Of a stretch of DNA of 10,121 bases, positions 1-7,035 are shown piece by piece. Each line of letters begins with the position of its first letter. Within the stretch, counting starts at the first letter, position 1. The position numbers were made by a program, and so were the translations under genes. The stretch is taken from the NCBI GenBank assembly GCA_035384605.1, contig DAOOIV010000101.1, positions 1 to 10,121 of the forward strand. The letters are read 5' to 3'. The notes under the pieces were generated by a model, which worked only from the letters and a program-made list of their open reading frames with translations, had not been told where the DNA came from and made no database searches. Source of the DNA: Phycisphaerae bacterium (GTDB lineage: Bacteria; Planctomycetota; Phycisphaerae; UBA1845; PWPN01).

Positions 1-30
1 GATTGGGCTTCAACCGCATGCAATGCGCGG

Positions 31-1002
31 TCATAAGTCGGAAAGGTCCGCTAGGGCCATCATCATCATGATGGCAGGCTCGGGAACCTCGACGACGCGG
101 AACCCATCGAGGCACTCCTCGGACAAGGGGTCGCCGGAGTAGCGAGCCGACGCGAGCAGGTCGGGGTCGAAACTGTAGAACGACCCGCCCCGCAAGCCGC
201 GAGAAGCCCCAATAACAGCTTCGTTCCACTCCCACACGTTGCCGCCCTGATCGAACGTACCGTACGGACTGTCGCTGTTCTCGTGAGCGCCCACCTCCGC
301 ACGGTAGTACGGCTTGCCGATCGTCCAGCCGTTGTTGTAGTACGTCGCGTTGTTCCCGGGATCAGGATCGCTCAGTTGGTTGCTCGGCGCGCTGTCACTG
401 CTGGTCGGGTAGTCGAAGTAGTTCCCCGTCGCGCCGTCGTTCTTGTGATACGCCGCCTTGTACCACTCGTCTTCCGTCGGGATCGCCCACTTCCAGTCCG
501 GCTTGCGCGTCACGGCCAGCAAGGCATCGCTGCTTGTCGCGCCGTTCAGGTAGTAAGCCCCGTCCTCCGTGGTGCTCAGGCCCTGCGGCCCCGTCGGCTG
601 GCCGTTGTGAAGCCAGTTCGCGAACCGCGCCGCGTCGCCCCAACTCACATAGTTCACCGGCCGATTGGCCCAGTCCTGAGCAACGCTATAGGTGTAGCTG
701 CCCGAAGAGCCGCTCCGCTCTATCTTGCACCCGTAACTGCTCGACCACATGTTCGGGTTGTACAGCCCGTACGTGTCAGTCTTTGCCACCGCGTTAAGGA
801 ACTCCGTGTACTGACCCGCCGTCACCTCGTATTTACCGATGTTGTACGTGTAACCGACCGAACCGTAGCCGCCGTAGCGACGATCCGGGGCGTTCCCAAC
901 ATTGCCCACCGGCACGGTCTCGATGCTTACCGCCGCTGCCGTGCCCGCCAGAAAGCCGGCCGACACAAGAACCGATACGCGCGAGATCAAAGTGTTCATC
1001 AT
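31..1002 (-). CDS. Exported SUMF1/FGE-fold domain protein with degenerate PEP-CTERM tail
   Basis: A 323-residue protein of the formylglycine-generating-enzyme/sulfatase-modifying-factor (SUMF1, C-type-lectin-like) fold. I start it at the ATG at 1002, not at the in-frame TTG at 1017, because AAGGGAG (1008-1014) sits 5 nt upstream and the signal peptide then begins properly. Residues 1-24 are a signal peptide (MMNTLISRV, hydrophobic core, then GTAAA). The fold hallmarks are visible: YEVTAGQY near 58-65, RPVNYVSWGDAARFANWL near 114-131, IPTEDEWYKAAY near 174-185, GNVWEW at 254-259, RGLRGGSF at 268-275 and GFRV at 300-303. The cysteines that true FGE carries after its GGS motif are absent, so sulfatase-activating chemistry is unlikely and a binding or structural role is more plausible. 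The C-terminus has VPEP (306-309), as in PEP-CTERM sorting signals, but only 14 residues follow, with no full membrane segment or arginine cluster. Family assignment is secure; the function is unknown. Confidence 0.88.
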   Translation of the reverse strand: MMNTLISRVSVLVSAGFLAGTAAAVSIETVPVGNVGNAPDRRYGGYGSVGYTYNIGKYEVTAGQYTEFLNAVAKTDTYGLYNPNMWSSSYGCKIERSGSSGSYTYSVAQDWANRPVNYVSWGDAARFANWLHNGQPTGPQGLSTTEDGAYYLNGATSSDALLAVTRKPDWKWAIPTEDEWYKAAYHKNDGATGNYFDYPTSSDSAPSNQLSDPDPGNNATYYNNGWTIGKPYYRAEVGAHENSDSPYGTFDQGGNVWEWNEAVIGASRGLRGGSFYSFDPDLLASARYSGDPLSEECLDGFRVVEVPEPAIMMMMALADLSDL

Positions 1003-1007
1003 TCTCT

Positions 1008-1014
1008 CTCCCTT
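1008..1014 (-). promoter_or_regulatory. Ribosome binding site deciding the SUMF1-like start
   Basis: AAGGGAG on the minus strand lies 5 nt before the ATG-ATG pair at 1002-997. It favours the ATG over the TTG five codons upstream, which overlaps this site. The purine run GGGAGAGAGAA that includes it also occurs a second time in the leader, at 1039-1049. Confidence 0.6.
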
Positions 1015-1102
1015 CAAAATCCCTGTACTTCGCGGAGCTTCTCTCTCCCGCGATGATGCTGTGAAACCCTAGACTGGCGCTTCCTCCAGGTCGCGTGCCG
1101 GT

Positions 1103-1130
1103 ATTCTACAGCCCTTCCCCGGTGCGTCAA
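1103..1130 (-). promoter_or_regulatory. Sigma70-like promoter of the SUMF1-like gene
   Basis: Read on the minus strand, TTGACG (1125-1130) and TAGAAT (1103-1108) are separated by 16 bp, each matching the sigma70 consensus at five of six positions. The start of transcription would lie near 1095, giving a leader of about 93 nt before the ATG at 1002. The fit in sequence, spacing, orientation and distance is good, but promoter words occur by chance and the sigma factor of this organism is unknown. Confidence 0.55.
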
Positions 1131-1380
1131 GACAATTTACAGGTTTTAGTGAACTTGGCGATCATCACGATCGCGCCGATGGCGAATCGGCCTCGGTGTG
1201 GTCCGGCGGAACGGGTGAATCGCTGCGACTCCCGCTCGTGACAGAGGCGGTTCCCCCACTAAATCCAGCAACAGCCTAGTTTTACAGCCGGCTTCGCCCC
1301 TCGCGATGCCGGCGGTTTGGCCTTTCTTCATGCTCATCGCGGGAAGCAAAGCCCTGTGCGTGCAAGCCGATCTGAGCAGG

Positions 1381-1408
1381 GCAGGGTCCGCGCCCGCGGA
1401 CCGTTCGG
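1381..1408. repeat. Intergenic hairpin repeat, copy 1
   Basis: This 28-nt element begins GCAGG and ends GTTCGG. Its core is a perfect palindrome, GGTCCGCG-CC-CGCGGACC (1385-1402), an 8-bp stem with a minimal CC spacer. It is identical over all 28 nt to copy 2, 61 nt downstream. No T-tract follows on either strand, so a classical intrinsic terminator is not supported. Confidence 0.85.
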
Positions 1409-1441
1409 GCGGGGGAGGCGAGCATGATGCGGTTGCCCATC

Positions 1442-1469
1442 GCAGGGTCCGCGCCCGCGGACCGTTCGG
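1442..1469. repeat. Intergenic hairpin repeat, copy 2
   Basis: An exact 28-nt copy of the element at 1381-1408, in the same orientation, with the palindrome at 1446-1463. The sequence between the two copies is unrelated, so this is repetition of a short mobile or dispersed element and not duplication of a longer block. It lies about 100 nt beyond the 3' end of the minus-strand tRNA. Confidence 0.85.
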
Positions 1470-1562
1470 CTGGAATCTCTCGAATCGAACGAATCCTTCG
1501 CCGTACCGCCCGCGCCTGCCGACCACTCGATCTCGCAAACCGTTCGAGCCCGCGTAAACAAC

Positions 1563-1644
1563 TGCGCGAGGGGGGGATCGAACCCCCACGGGTTTCCCCA
1601 CAGGATCCTAAATCCTGCGCGTCTGCCAATTCCGCCACTCGCGC
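1563..1644 (-). tRNA. tRNA-Leu (anticodon UAG)
   Basis: A complete 82-nt cloverleaf on the minus strand. The acceptor stem is GCGCGAG pairing with CTCGCGC, followed by discriminator A; CCA is not encoded (GT follows). The anticodon stem CAGGA/TCCTG encloses the seven-base loop TTTAGGA, giving anticodon UAG, which reads CUN leucine codons. A long variable arm (GGG-GAAA-CCC) marks a class II tRNA, and the T arm is GGGGG-TTCGATC-CCCCC. The D region carries GCGGAATTGGCAGACGC, typical of bacterial leucine tRNAs. It stands alone, with no other tRNA nearby. Confidence 0.96.
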
Positions 1645-2154
1645 ATGCCCAACCCCGCTGCGCCAATACCCTGCGGGATTTCACTGAGACCCGACGCCGC
1701 CAGGCCTCTGCGGCTTCCCGGATGAGCTATCTTACAGTTCGAACGCGCGGGTCTCCACCACCCCTTGATTCCGCCGATCCGCTGGGCCGATCAAGATATC
1801 CGTTTGAACAACGCCCCTCGCGGCGGGTTGTCTGACCCGAACATTCAGCCTGCTACTGCATCGGAAACTTGCCCGGATCGCCTTCGCCGTAGCAAGACCC
1901 AGGTGGTCTGGTTCGATGCCGTAGTCACAAGAGTGTTCCGGGAACGCGTCGGTGTTCAAAAGGAAAATGCTGAGCGTTGGGCTGGGCAATCAGTCTCTCA
2001 GTGCCTGCTCGCCAAACCGCCAAGTCCTCTTCCAACAGCTCAGCACCGAGGATGGCAGCAACCCAGGCACGGATGCTCACAGGAAGACTTGCTTGCGAAC
2101 CGTCGCGATCACCCGTCATGTTTACACCCGTACGGCGCGACCTTCCCCAACCGC

Positions 2155-2192
2155 ATATCAGCCTTGTGTATATCAGTGATCTTGTCTGATAT
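2155..2192. promoter_or_regulatory. Cluster of ATATCAG words, possible operator
   Basis: In an otherwise GC-rich region, ATATCAG occurs at 2155-2161 and 2170-2176, and its reverse complement CTGATAT at 2186-2192. The second and third form a 7-bp inverted repeat with a 9-nt spacer. The cluster lies about 190 nt upstream of the isomerase-like gene, on the upstream side of any likely promoter for it. Binding by a regulator is inference only. Confidence 0.3.
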
Positions 2193-2367
2193 GTTCTGAT
2201 TTACCAGGCTTGCCCTCACCATCTTGCCACGACCAACAGCAACCCCCCAGGCAACAGTGAAAACGACCTCTCCTGATCCGCTCGTGCGACGCCCGTCAGC
2301 GAGGATAGAATCCCCGTCGACGCGCGCGGTCCAACCGAAAGCTCAGACCGCAACATGCGTTTTGCCC

Positions 2368-2373
2368 AGGAGG
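2368..2373 (+). promoter_or_regulatory. Shine-Dalgarno site of the LarA-like gene
   Basis: A perfect AGGAGG lies 10 nt before the ATG at 2384. It fixes the start of the isomerase-like gene with good confidence, even though the same frame has other possible starts nearby. Confidence 0.75.
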
Positions 2374-2383
2374 CTGGCTGACA

Positions 2384-3628
2384 ATGGATTTCATCCCCAT
2401 CACCCGGGTCCGGCGGACCTTTCCGGCTGATCGGCTCACGGATATCGAAGCTTCCGTATCCGAAGAACTCATTCACTGCGGCGTCAATCTTCAACCGGGC
2501 TCGCGGATTGCGATTGCGGTGGGCAGCCGAGGCATTGCTGAACTGGACCGATTCGTACGGGCGGTCGTCCAGTGGGTTCGCCGATGCGGGGCCGAGCCCT
2601 TCATCGTGCCGGCCATGGGAAGCCACGGCGGCGCCACCGCCGAGGGGCAACGCGCGGTATTGGCAGCTTACGGTGTAACCGAGGAGAACGTCGGGTGTCC
2701 GGTGCGATCATCCATGGAGGTCGTCGAACTGCCCCAGGGCGATCTGCCCACGAAGGTCTTTCTTGATCGCCAGGCCGCCTCCGCCGACAACACGATCCTC
2801 ATCAATCGCATCAAGATGCACACTTCTTTTCGGGGTCGATACGAGAGCGGCCTCATGAAGATGATAGCCGTCGGGCTGGGCAAACATGCTCAAGCCCAGG
2901 CTCTTCATCGCCTCGGCGTCGACGGCCTCCGCGAGATGATGCCGCGCGTCGCGGGCCGGATTCTCACCCATGGCAATATCCTCCTGGGCCTCGCGATCGT
3001 CGAGAATGCCTATGACGAACCGATGCTCGTTCGCGCCATTCGCGCACCCGACATTCCCGCCGAAGAGCCGGCCCTGCTCGACATCGCCCGCGCTAACATG
3101 CCCGCTTTGCCCGTTGATCGCCTCGACGTGCTGATCGTTGACCAGATCGGCAAGGACATCAGCGGCCTCGGCATGGATCCCAATGTCATCGGGCGGCTGA
3201 AGATCCGCGGTCAGCCAGAGCCCAAGTCCCCTGACATCCGCGTCATCACCATTCACGATCTCTCCTCGGCCTCACACGGTAATGCCATTGGCATGGGCCT
3301 GGCTGACATTATTACCCGCCGACTGTTCGACAAGATCGATTTCACTTCAACCTACGCCAATGTCCTGACCACCACCTTCCTGGAGCGAGCTAAGGTCCCC
3401 ATCATCGCCGACACGGACCGTGAAGCGGTCCGAATGGCCCTGCAGGCTTGCCCGGTGTCCCGCCCCGACGAGGTTCGCTTGATCCGCATTCGTAACACCT
3501 TGCGGCTCGATGACTTACAGGTATCACTCCCTGTGCTGAACGAGATCCGGACGCTTCCCGGTATCCAAGTATCAGGTTCTGTCGAGTCCTTGTTCGACTC
3601 CGCCGAAGCGCTCCGGCCGTGGACGTGA
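2384..3628 (+). CDS. LarA-like nickel-pincer isomerase (Lar_N/DUF2088 family)
   Basis: A 414-residue cytosolic protein with no signal peptide, starting at an ATG behind AGGAGG. It resembles the lactate-racemase (LarA) superfamily, whose members use a nickel-pincer nucleotide to racemise or epimerise 2-hydroxyacids. Visible marks are an N-terminal Rossmann-like part (IAIAVGSRG at 42-50), the GSHGG motif at 79-83 (H81 would correspond to a LarA catalytic His), and the block IKMHTSFRGRYESGLMKM at 143-160. There H146 and K159 are candidates for the second catalytic His and the cofactor-anchoring Lys, and H168 or H175 for the nickel ligand. The length is close to LarA (about 425). No larB, larC or larE cofactor gene lies in the window. 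The spacing of H146 to K159 (13) differs from LarA (10), so this is a divergent subgroup; the substrate cannot be told. The end of the gene overlaps an open frame leading into the subtilase gene. Confidence 0.82.
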   Translation: MDFIPITRVRRTFPADRLTDIEASVSEELIHCGVNLQPGSRIAIAVGSRGIAELDRFVRAVVQWVRRCGAEPFIVPAMGSHGGATAEGQRAVLAAYGVTEENVGCPVRSSMEVVELPQGDLPTKVFLDRQAASADNTILINRIKMHTSFRGRYESGLMKMIAVGLGKHAQAQALHRLGVDGLREMMPRVAGRILTHGNILLGLAIVENAYDEPMLVRAIRAPDIPAEEPALLDIARANMPALPVDRLDVLIVDQIGKDISGLGMDPNVIGRLKIRGQPEPKSPDIRVITIHDLSSASHGNAIGMGLADIITRRLFDKIDFTSTYANVLTTTFLERAKVPIIADTDREAVRMALQACPVSRPDEVRLIRIRNTLRLDDLQVSLPVLNEIRTLPGIQVSGSVESLFDSAEALRPWT

Positions 3629-3849
3629 CATCCAACGGCTTTCTGGAATATGGACCACAGCGGTTGACCGAGTCATCCGATGTGTACCAGGCAAGCCCTC
3701 ATCTCGGATGGCCAGGGACGGCGTCCGGGCAGCAGGATCGATGGCGGCATGGGCTGTCAGGCAACGGAAACGCAAGCAGGCTCATTCGTCGCGCTCTCCT
3801 GCGCCAGGAACCGCACTCCTGCCGACCTGTGGGCTGTTCCAGAAAAACC

Positions 3850-5664
3850 ATGATTCTACAACCCCCTGACGATGAGGCCTTACGCAGGAATGGCACGCGA
3901 CGATCAAGCCGCGCGACATTGGCCTTCATTGCCTTGGTCGTGGACGCGGCCTTTGTCATGGCACCAGGCTGTCAATTCCCCTCAGCCAATTCCGATATCG
4001 TTCCCGATCAACTCATCGTATCCCTCAGACCGGGTGCCACACAGGGCGATCTCGTGAATCTCCTGAACGGCCATGACGCCGCCGTCAACGGCCAGCTACA
4101 GGGCCTGTCCGCCTACCTCGTCGGCGTTGACCCCCGCAATCGCGAACAATTGGCCCGATCGCTTCGTGGCTCTCCCCTGGTCGAGGAGGTCTTGAACAAC
4201 CGGCTTATCCAGGTCGAGATCACGCCCAACGATCCCGACTACACCATCCAGTGGTTCCTTCAGACGGTGCACGTTCCTCAGGCTTGGACACTGACCGCCG
4301 GAAGTGGCAACATTACGGTCGCCGTTCTGGACACCGGTGTCGATGCCTCACATCCTGACCTCGCAGACAAGCTCAGAACCGGCGCCAACACCTTCGACAC
4401 AGGCTTGAGCTACGCGGACACTTCCGGCCACGGCACGGCCGTCGCCGGGATTATTGGGGCTCAAAGCAACAACGCCGACGGCGCGGCTTCCGTTGCCCCG
4501 GGTTGTCCCATCCTGCCGATTCGTGTCACGGGCCCCGACAACAAGGCTGATAGCTGGTCCATCGCCGCCGGCATCGCCTTGGCTGTCAATCGCGGCGCCA
4601 AAGTGATCAACATCTCATTCGCCCCCCTGCACGAAAACGACATCGTGCTTCGACAGGCCCGCATGGCTTGGGTCTCGGGCTGCCTGACCGTGATCGCCGC
4701 GGGTAACGGCGGTGGCCGGGTAGAGGCGGTCGGATCGGACGAGGTGCTCTTTGTCGGCGCGATCGATCAGTTCGACAAGCTGGCCTCCTTCTCCACCTCC
4801 GGCGATTTCGTCGATCTGGTCGCCCCCGGTGTGAGCATCTACACCACAACTCTGGGCAACGCCTACGCGGCTTGGACCGGAACGTCCTTTGCCGCCCCCA
4901 TCGCCTCGGGCATTGCCGCCCTCATCTGGTCGGTGAATCCCAATCTTCGGCCGGCGACGGTACGCGACATCCTCCTGGCAACCGCTCGTGACCTTGGCCC
5001 CACCGGCTGGGATGAGACCTTCGCCTTCGGATGCGTCGATGCGGCAACCGCCGTGGAACTGGCCGTCCGGATCGTCGAACAGCAGGATACGACCCCGCCC
5101 ACCATTGCTATCGTCTCGCCCGCCGGTGGCACGGCCGTCTCGTCGCCAACCGTTCTTCAGGTCGAGGCCGGTGATGCCTTGGGAATCGCCGAAATCGTGC
5201 TTTACGTCGATCAAACCCGGAAGGCTTCCGATTCCGTCTGGCCTTACGGCTTCGTGCTCGATCCCGGAAAGTATGCGACCGGAGTGCATGAGCTGCGGGT
5301 GAAAGCGGTCGACCTTGCCGGCAACGTGAGCGAAGCGGCCATCAACGTCACCATCACGTCCGCTCCCGATGGTATTCCTCCGATCGTCGACATTACCTCC
5401 CCCCGTTCACAAACCACCGTCCGAGGCATGGTAAGCATCGTCGCAAGAGCAACCGACGACCGGGCCTTGTCGCGGATTGAAATCCTCATCGACGGTAACA
5501 GTGTCCTCTCGCTGGAACCGTCGGACTCGGGCGCGACCGTGGCTCACAATTGGAACACCGCCGACCCACGTGTGGCGCTCGGATCGCACACCATCACCGT
5601 CCGTGCCACTGACGCCTCAGGAAATGCCGCCACATCATCCGTGAACGTCACTGTGGCTCGTTGA
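3850..5664 (+). CDS. Exported subtilisin-like S8 serine protease with Ig-like repeats
   Basis: A 604-residue protein from the first in-frame ATG (3850). The frame is open back to a GTG at 3619 inside the previous gene, but only the ATG places an export leader near the N-terminus: a basic stretch, then LAFIALVVDAAFVMAPGC, which ends in a weak lipobox around C41. Residues 49-133 look like a fervidolysin-type inhibitory prodomain (PDQLIVSLRPGAT). The S8 catalytic domain (154-408) has the full triad, D161 in VAVLDTGVD, H194 in SGHGTAVAG and S346 in GTSFAAPIASG, with oxyanion N286 in AAGNGGG. Two Ig-like domains of about 90 residues follow (414-503 and 507-604), each opening with a PP motif and containing a DxxGN signature (VDLAGN, TDASGN). 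The protease should be active outside the cytoplasm. No C-terminal anchor is present. No strong Shine-Dalgarno precedes 3850, so the start is the weakest part of the call. Confidence 0.9.
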   Translation: MILQPPDDEALRRNGTRRSSRATLAFIALVVDAAFVMAPGCQFPSANSDIVPDQLIVSLRPGATQGDLVNLLNGHDAAVNGQLQGLSAYLVGVDPRNREQLARSLRGSPLVEEVLNNRLIQVEITPNDPDYTIQWFLQTVHVPQAWTLTAGSGNITVAVLDTGVDASHPDLADKLRTGANTFDTGLSYADTSGHGTAVAGIIGAQSNNADGAASVAPGCPILPIRVTGPDNKADSWSIAAGIALAVNRGAKVINISFAPLHENDIVLRQARMAWVSGCLTVIAAGNGGGRVEAVGSDEVLFVGAIDQFDKLASFSTSGDFVDLVAPGVSIYTTTLGNAYAAWTGTSFAAPIASGIAALIWSVNPNLRPATVRDILLATARDLGPTGWDETFAFGCVDAATAVELAVRIVEQQDTTPPTIAIVSPAGGTAVSSPTVLQVEAGDALGIAEIVLYVDQTRKASDSVWPYGFVLDPGKYATGVHELRVKAVDLAGNVSEAAINVTITSAPDGIPPIVDITSPRSQTTVRGMVSIVARATDDRALSRIEILIDGNSVLSLEPSDSGATVAHNWNTADPRVALGSHTITVRATDASGNAATSSVNVTVAR

Positions 5665-5913
5665 AGAGAGGCTTGCCGGTTGCCGGGCACAGGGCTTCCA
5701 TCCGCTCGGGCAGGTTCTTCGACCGACCTGCGTTTGACTTGGCGTCAGATCCGACGTGCCTGCCCTCTCAACGGGCTTGCAGGCCGGAGGATTCTGTGCA
5801 CCGGGGGTTTGAACATTTCATGTTTTCGGCGGTAGGGGCCGCCCCGGCGGACCATTCGCCCGCCTTCGTCGTTCTTCATTTGCCGGCGGTGCCGTGTGCG
5901 GTGCCGGGGTGGA
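5665..5913. other. Convergent intergenic region with a diverged hairpin repeat
   Basis: This gap separates the convergent 3' ends of the subtilase and aminotransferase genes. An open + frame spans it (5661-5924) but has no recognisable content. No T-rich intrinsic terminator is evident for either gene. The imperfect palindrome at 5832-5858 is listed separately. Confidence 0.5.
5832..5858. repeat. Intergenic hairpin repeat, diverged copy 3
   Basis: This 27-nt stretch aligns without gaps to the first 27 nt of the repeats at 1381 and 1442, with 22 of 27 positions identical, including GGACC-N-TTCG at the right end. It still forms a stem, GGCCGCC/GGCGGACC, with one bulged A. It lies 56 nt past the stop of the minus-strand aminotransferase gene, where it could help end transcription, although no T-tract follows. 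Confidence 0.5.
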
Positions 5914-7035
5914 CTATGCCGTGACCGTCGGCGCCGTCGCCGTGACCGCACTCAGCTCGCGCACCACGATGTCCATATCTGCTTCGGTCAGGCATGGACA
6001 CATCGGCAGCGACAGCAATTGGTCGCAGTACCGATCGGTGTAAACCAGCGGCCGCGGGACGATGCACCGCGTGCTCAGGCCGACTTGTCGGTGAATGGGC
6101 ACGGGATAGTGAATCCCCGCCCCGATGCCTTTTGAATTCAGATGCTTCAGAACCTGGTCCCGCTGATTGCATCGCACGACGAAGAGATGATAGATGTGGT
6201 CGACGTGAGGACGTTCGACGGGCGGCGAAATGTTGGCCCCGGCCAGCTTCTCGCGGTAACGGGCGGCCAGTTGCCGCCGCGTCGCATTCCATTCGTCCAG
6301 GTAGCGCAGTTTCACCCGTAGAATCGCCGCCTGCATGCTGTCCAGCCGGCAGTTGTAACCCGGCATGGTGTGGTAATACTTCACCGTCGAACCATAATTG
6401 CGAGCCGCCATGAGCCACGCGGCCAGATCCTCATCGTTGGTCACGACGGCACCGCCGTCGCCCATCGCTCCCAGATTCTTGCCCGGATAGAAACTGAAAC
6501 ACCCGGCCCGCCCCATGCTCCCCGCCCGACGCCCCTTGTACCGTGCGCCGTGTGCCTGCGCCGCGTCCTCAATGACCAACAGACCGTGCTCGTCGGCGAT
6601 GGCCTGAATCATGTCCATCTCGGCCGGCTGACCGTATAGATGCACCGGCACGATCGCCTTGGTTCGCGGGGTGATCGCCGCCGCGATCCGCCGCGGATCG
6701 AGGTTGTATGTCTCCGGATCATGGTCCACCAGGACCGGCGTGGCGCCGGCATGGTAGATCGACAGCGCGGTTGCGATGAACGTGTTCGAGGTGGTGATCA
6801 CCTCGTCGCCCGGACCGATCCCCAAACCCCTCATCGCCAACGTCAGGGCGTCCAGCCCGCTGCCCACACCCACACAGTACTTCGTCTCGCAGTAGGCGGC
6901 GAACTCTTCCTCGAACGCCGCCAGGTCCGAGCCCGTGATGAAATCACCTTGGGCCAGCACTCGGTTGATGGCCGTTCGAATCTCGGTGTACAACTTGTCG
7001 TGCAACCGCTTGAGGTTGACCAGTGGTATGGACAT
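5914..7035 (-). CDS. DegT/DnrJ/EryC1/StrS family PLP-dependent sugar aminotransferase
   Basis: A 373-residue, full-length member of the fold-type I aminotransferases that put an amino group on a keto-sugar nucleotide (for example 3- or 4-keto-6-deoxy sugars for O-antigen or secondary metabolites). Evidence in order: IPLVNLKR at the N-terminus, GVGSGLDALTLAMRGLGIG (56-74), DEVITTSNTFIATA (77-90), VHLYGQP (131-137), VIEDAAQAHGA (154-164) with cofactor-ring D157, and SFYPGKNLGAMGDGGA with the Schiff-base lysine K186. The region GYNCRLDSMQAAIL then follows, as usual. The start at 7035 has a modest AAGGCGAG (7044-7051) 8 nt upstream. The protein is cytosolic. Similarity in wording to FdtB/QdtB-type 3-aminotransferases is suggestive only; no glycosyltransferase, sugar dehydratase or other nucleotide-sugar gene is next to it, so the sugar cannot be named. 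Confidence 0.95.
   Translation of the reverse strand: MSIPLVNLKRLHDKLYTEIRTAINRVLAQGDFITGSDLAAFEEEFAAYCETKYCVGVGSGLDALTLAMRGLGIGPGDEVITTSNTFIATALSIYHAGATPVLVDHDPETYNLDPRRIAAAITPRTKAIVPVHLYGQPAEMDMIQAIADEHGLLVIEDAAQAHGARYKGRRAGSMGRAGCFSFYPGKNLGAMGDGGAVVTNDEDLAAWLMAARNYGSTVKYYHTMPGYNCRLDSMQAAILRVKLRYLDEWNATRRQLAARYREKLAGANISPPVERPHVDHIYHLFVVRCNQRDQVLKHLNSKGIGAGIHYPVPIHRQVGLSTRCIVPRPLVYTDRYCDQLLSLPMCPCLTEADMDIVVRELSAVTATAPTVTA

Larger units (their letters stand above)
1131..1562. other. Gene-free stretch with two hairpin repeats
   Basis: Between the promoter of the SUMF1-like gene and the 3' end of the tRNA I see no gene. Several frames are open on both strands but none has a ribosome binding site or recognisable domain, and their translations are arginine/proline-rich, as expected for high-GC noise. 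The only structured content is the pair of 28-nt palindromic repeats listed separately. Confidence 0.6.
1645..2383. other. 739-nt region without a supported gene
   Basis: Between the tRNA 5' end and the LarA-like start, open frames of 60-145 codons exist on both strands (for example 1765-2199 on + and 1732-1989 on -). They overlap each other, lack clear ribosome binding sites and show no domain I recognise. A TAAGAT word at about 1730 (minus strand) could be a -10 box for the tRNA, and TAGAAT at 2306-2311 (plus strand) a -10 for the isomerase gene, both without a good -35. The AT-rich patch at 2155-2200 is listed separately. A decayed gene cannot be excluded. Confidence 0.5.

Noticed and set aside
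283..1056. Long open frame on + opposite the SUMF1-like gene
   Set aside because: It is antisense to a clear gene, its translation is Arg/Val-rich without motifs, and it is explained by the high GC content of the real gene.
1385..1463. Intrinsic terminators for the tRNA or the SUMF1-like gene
   Set aside because: The hairpins are strong but no T-run follows on either strand, so I list them only as repeats.
1765..2199. 144-codon frame on + between the tRNA and the LarA-like gene
   Set aside because: No ribosome binding site, no recognised motif, and overlapping frames of similar length on both strands; composition is like random GC-rich sequence.
4615..5289. 224-codon frame on - opposite the subtilase
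   Set aside because: Glycine/aspartate/arginine-rich shadow of the protease coding strand, with no domain or ribosome binding site.
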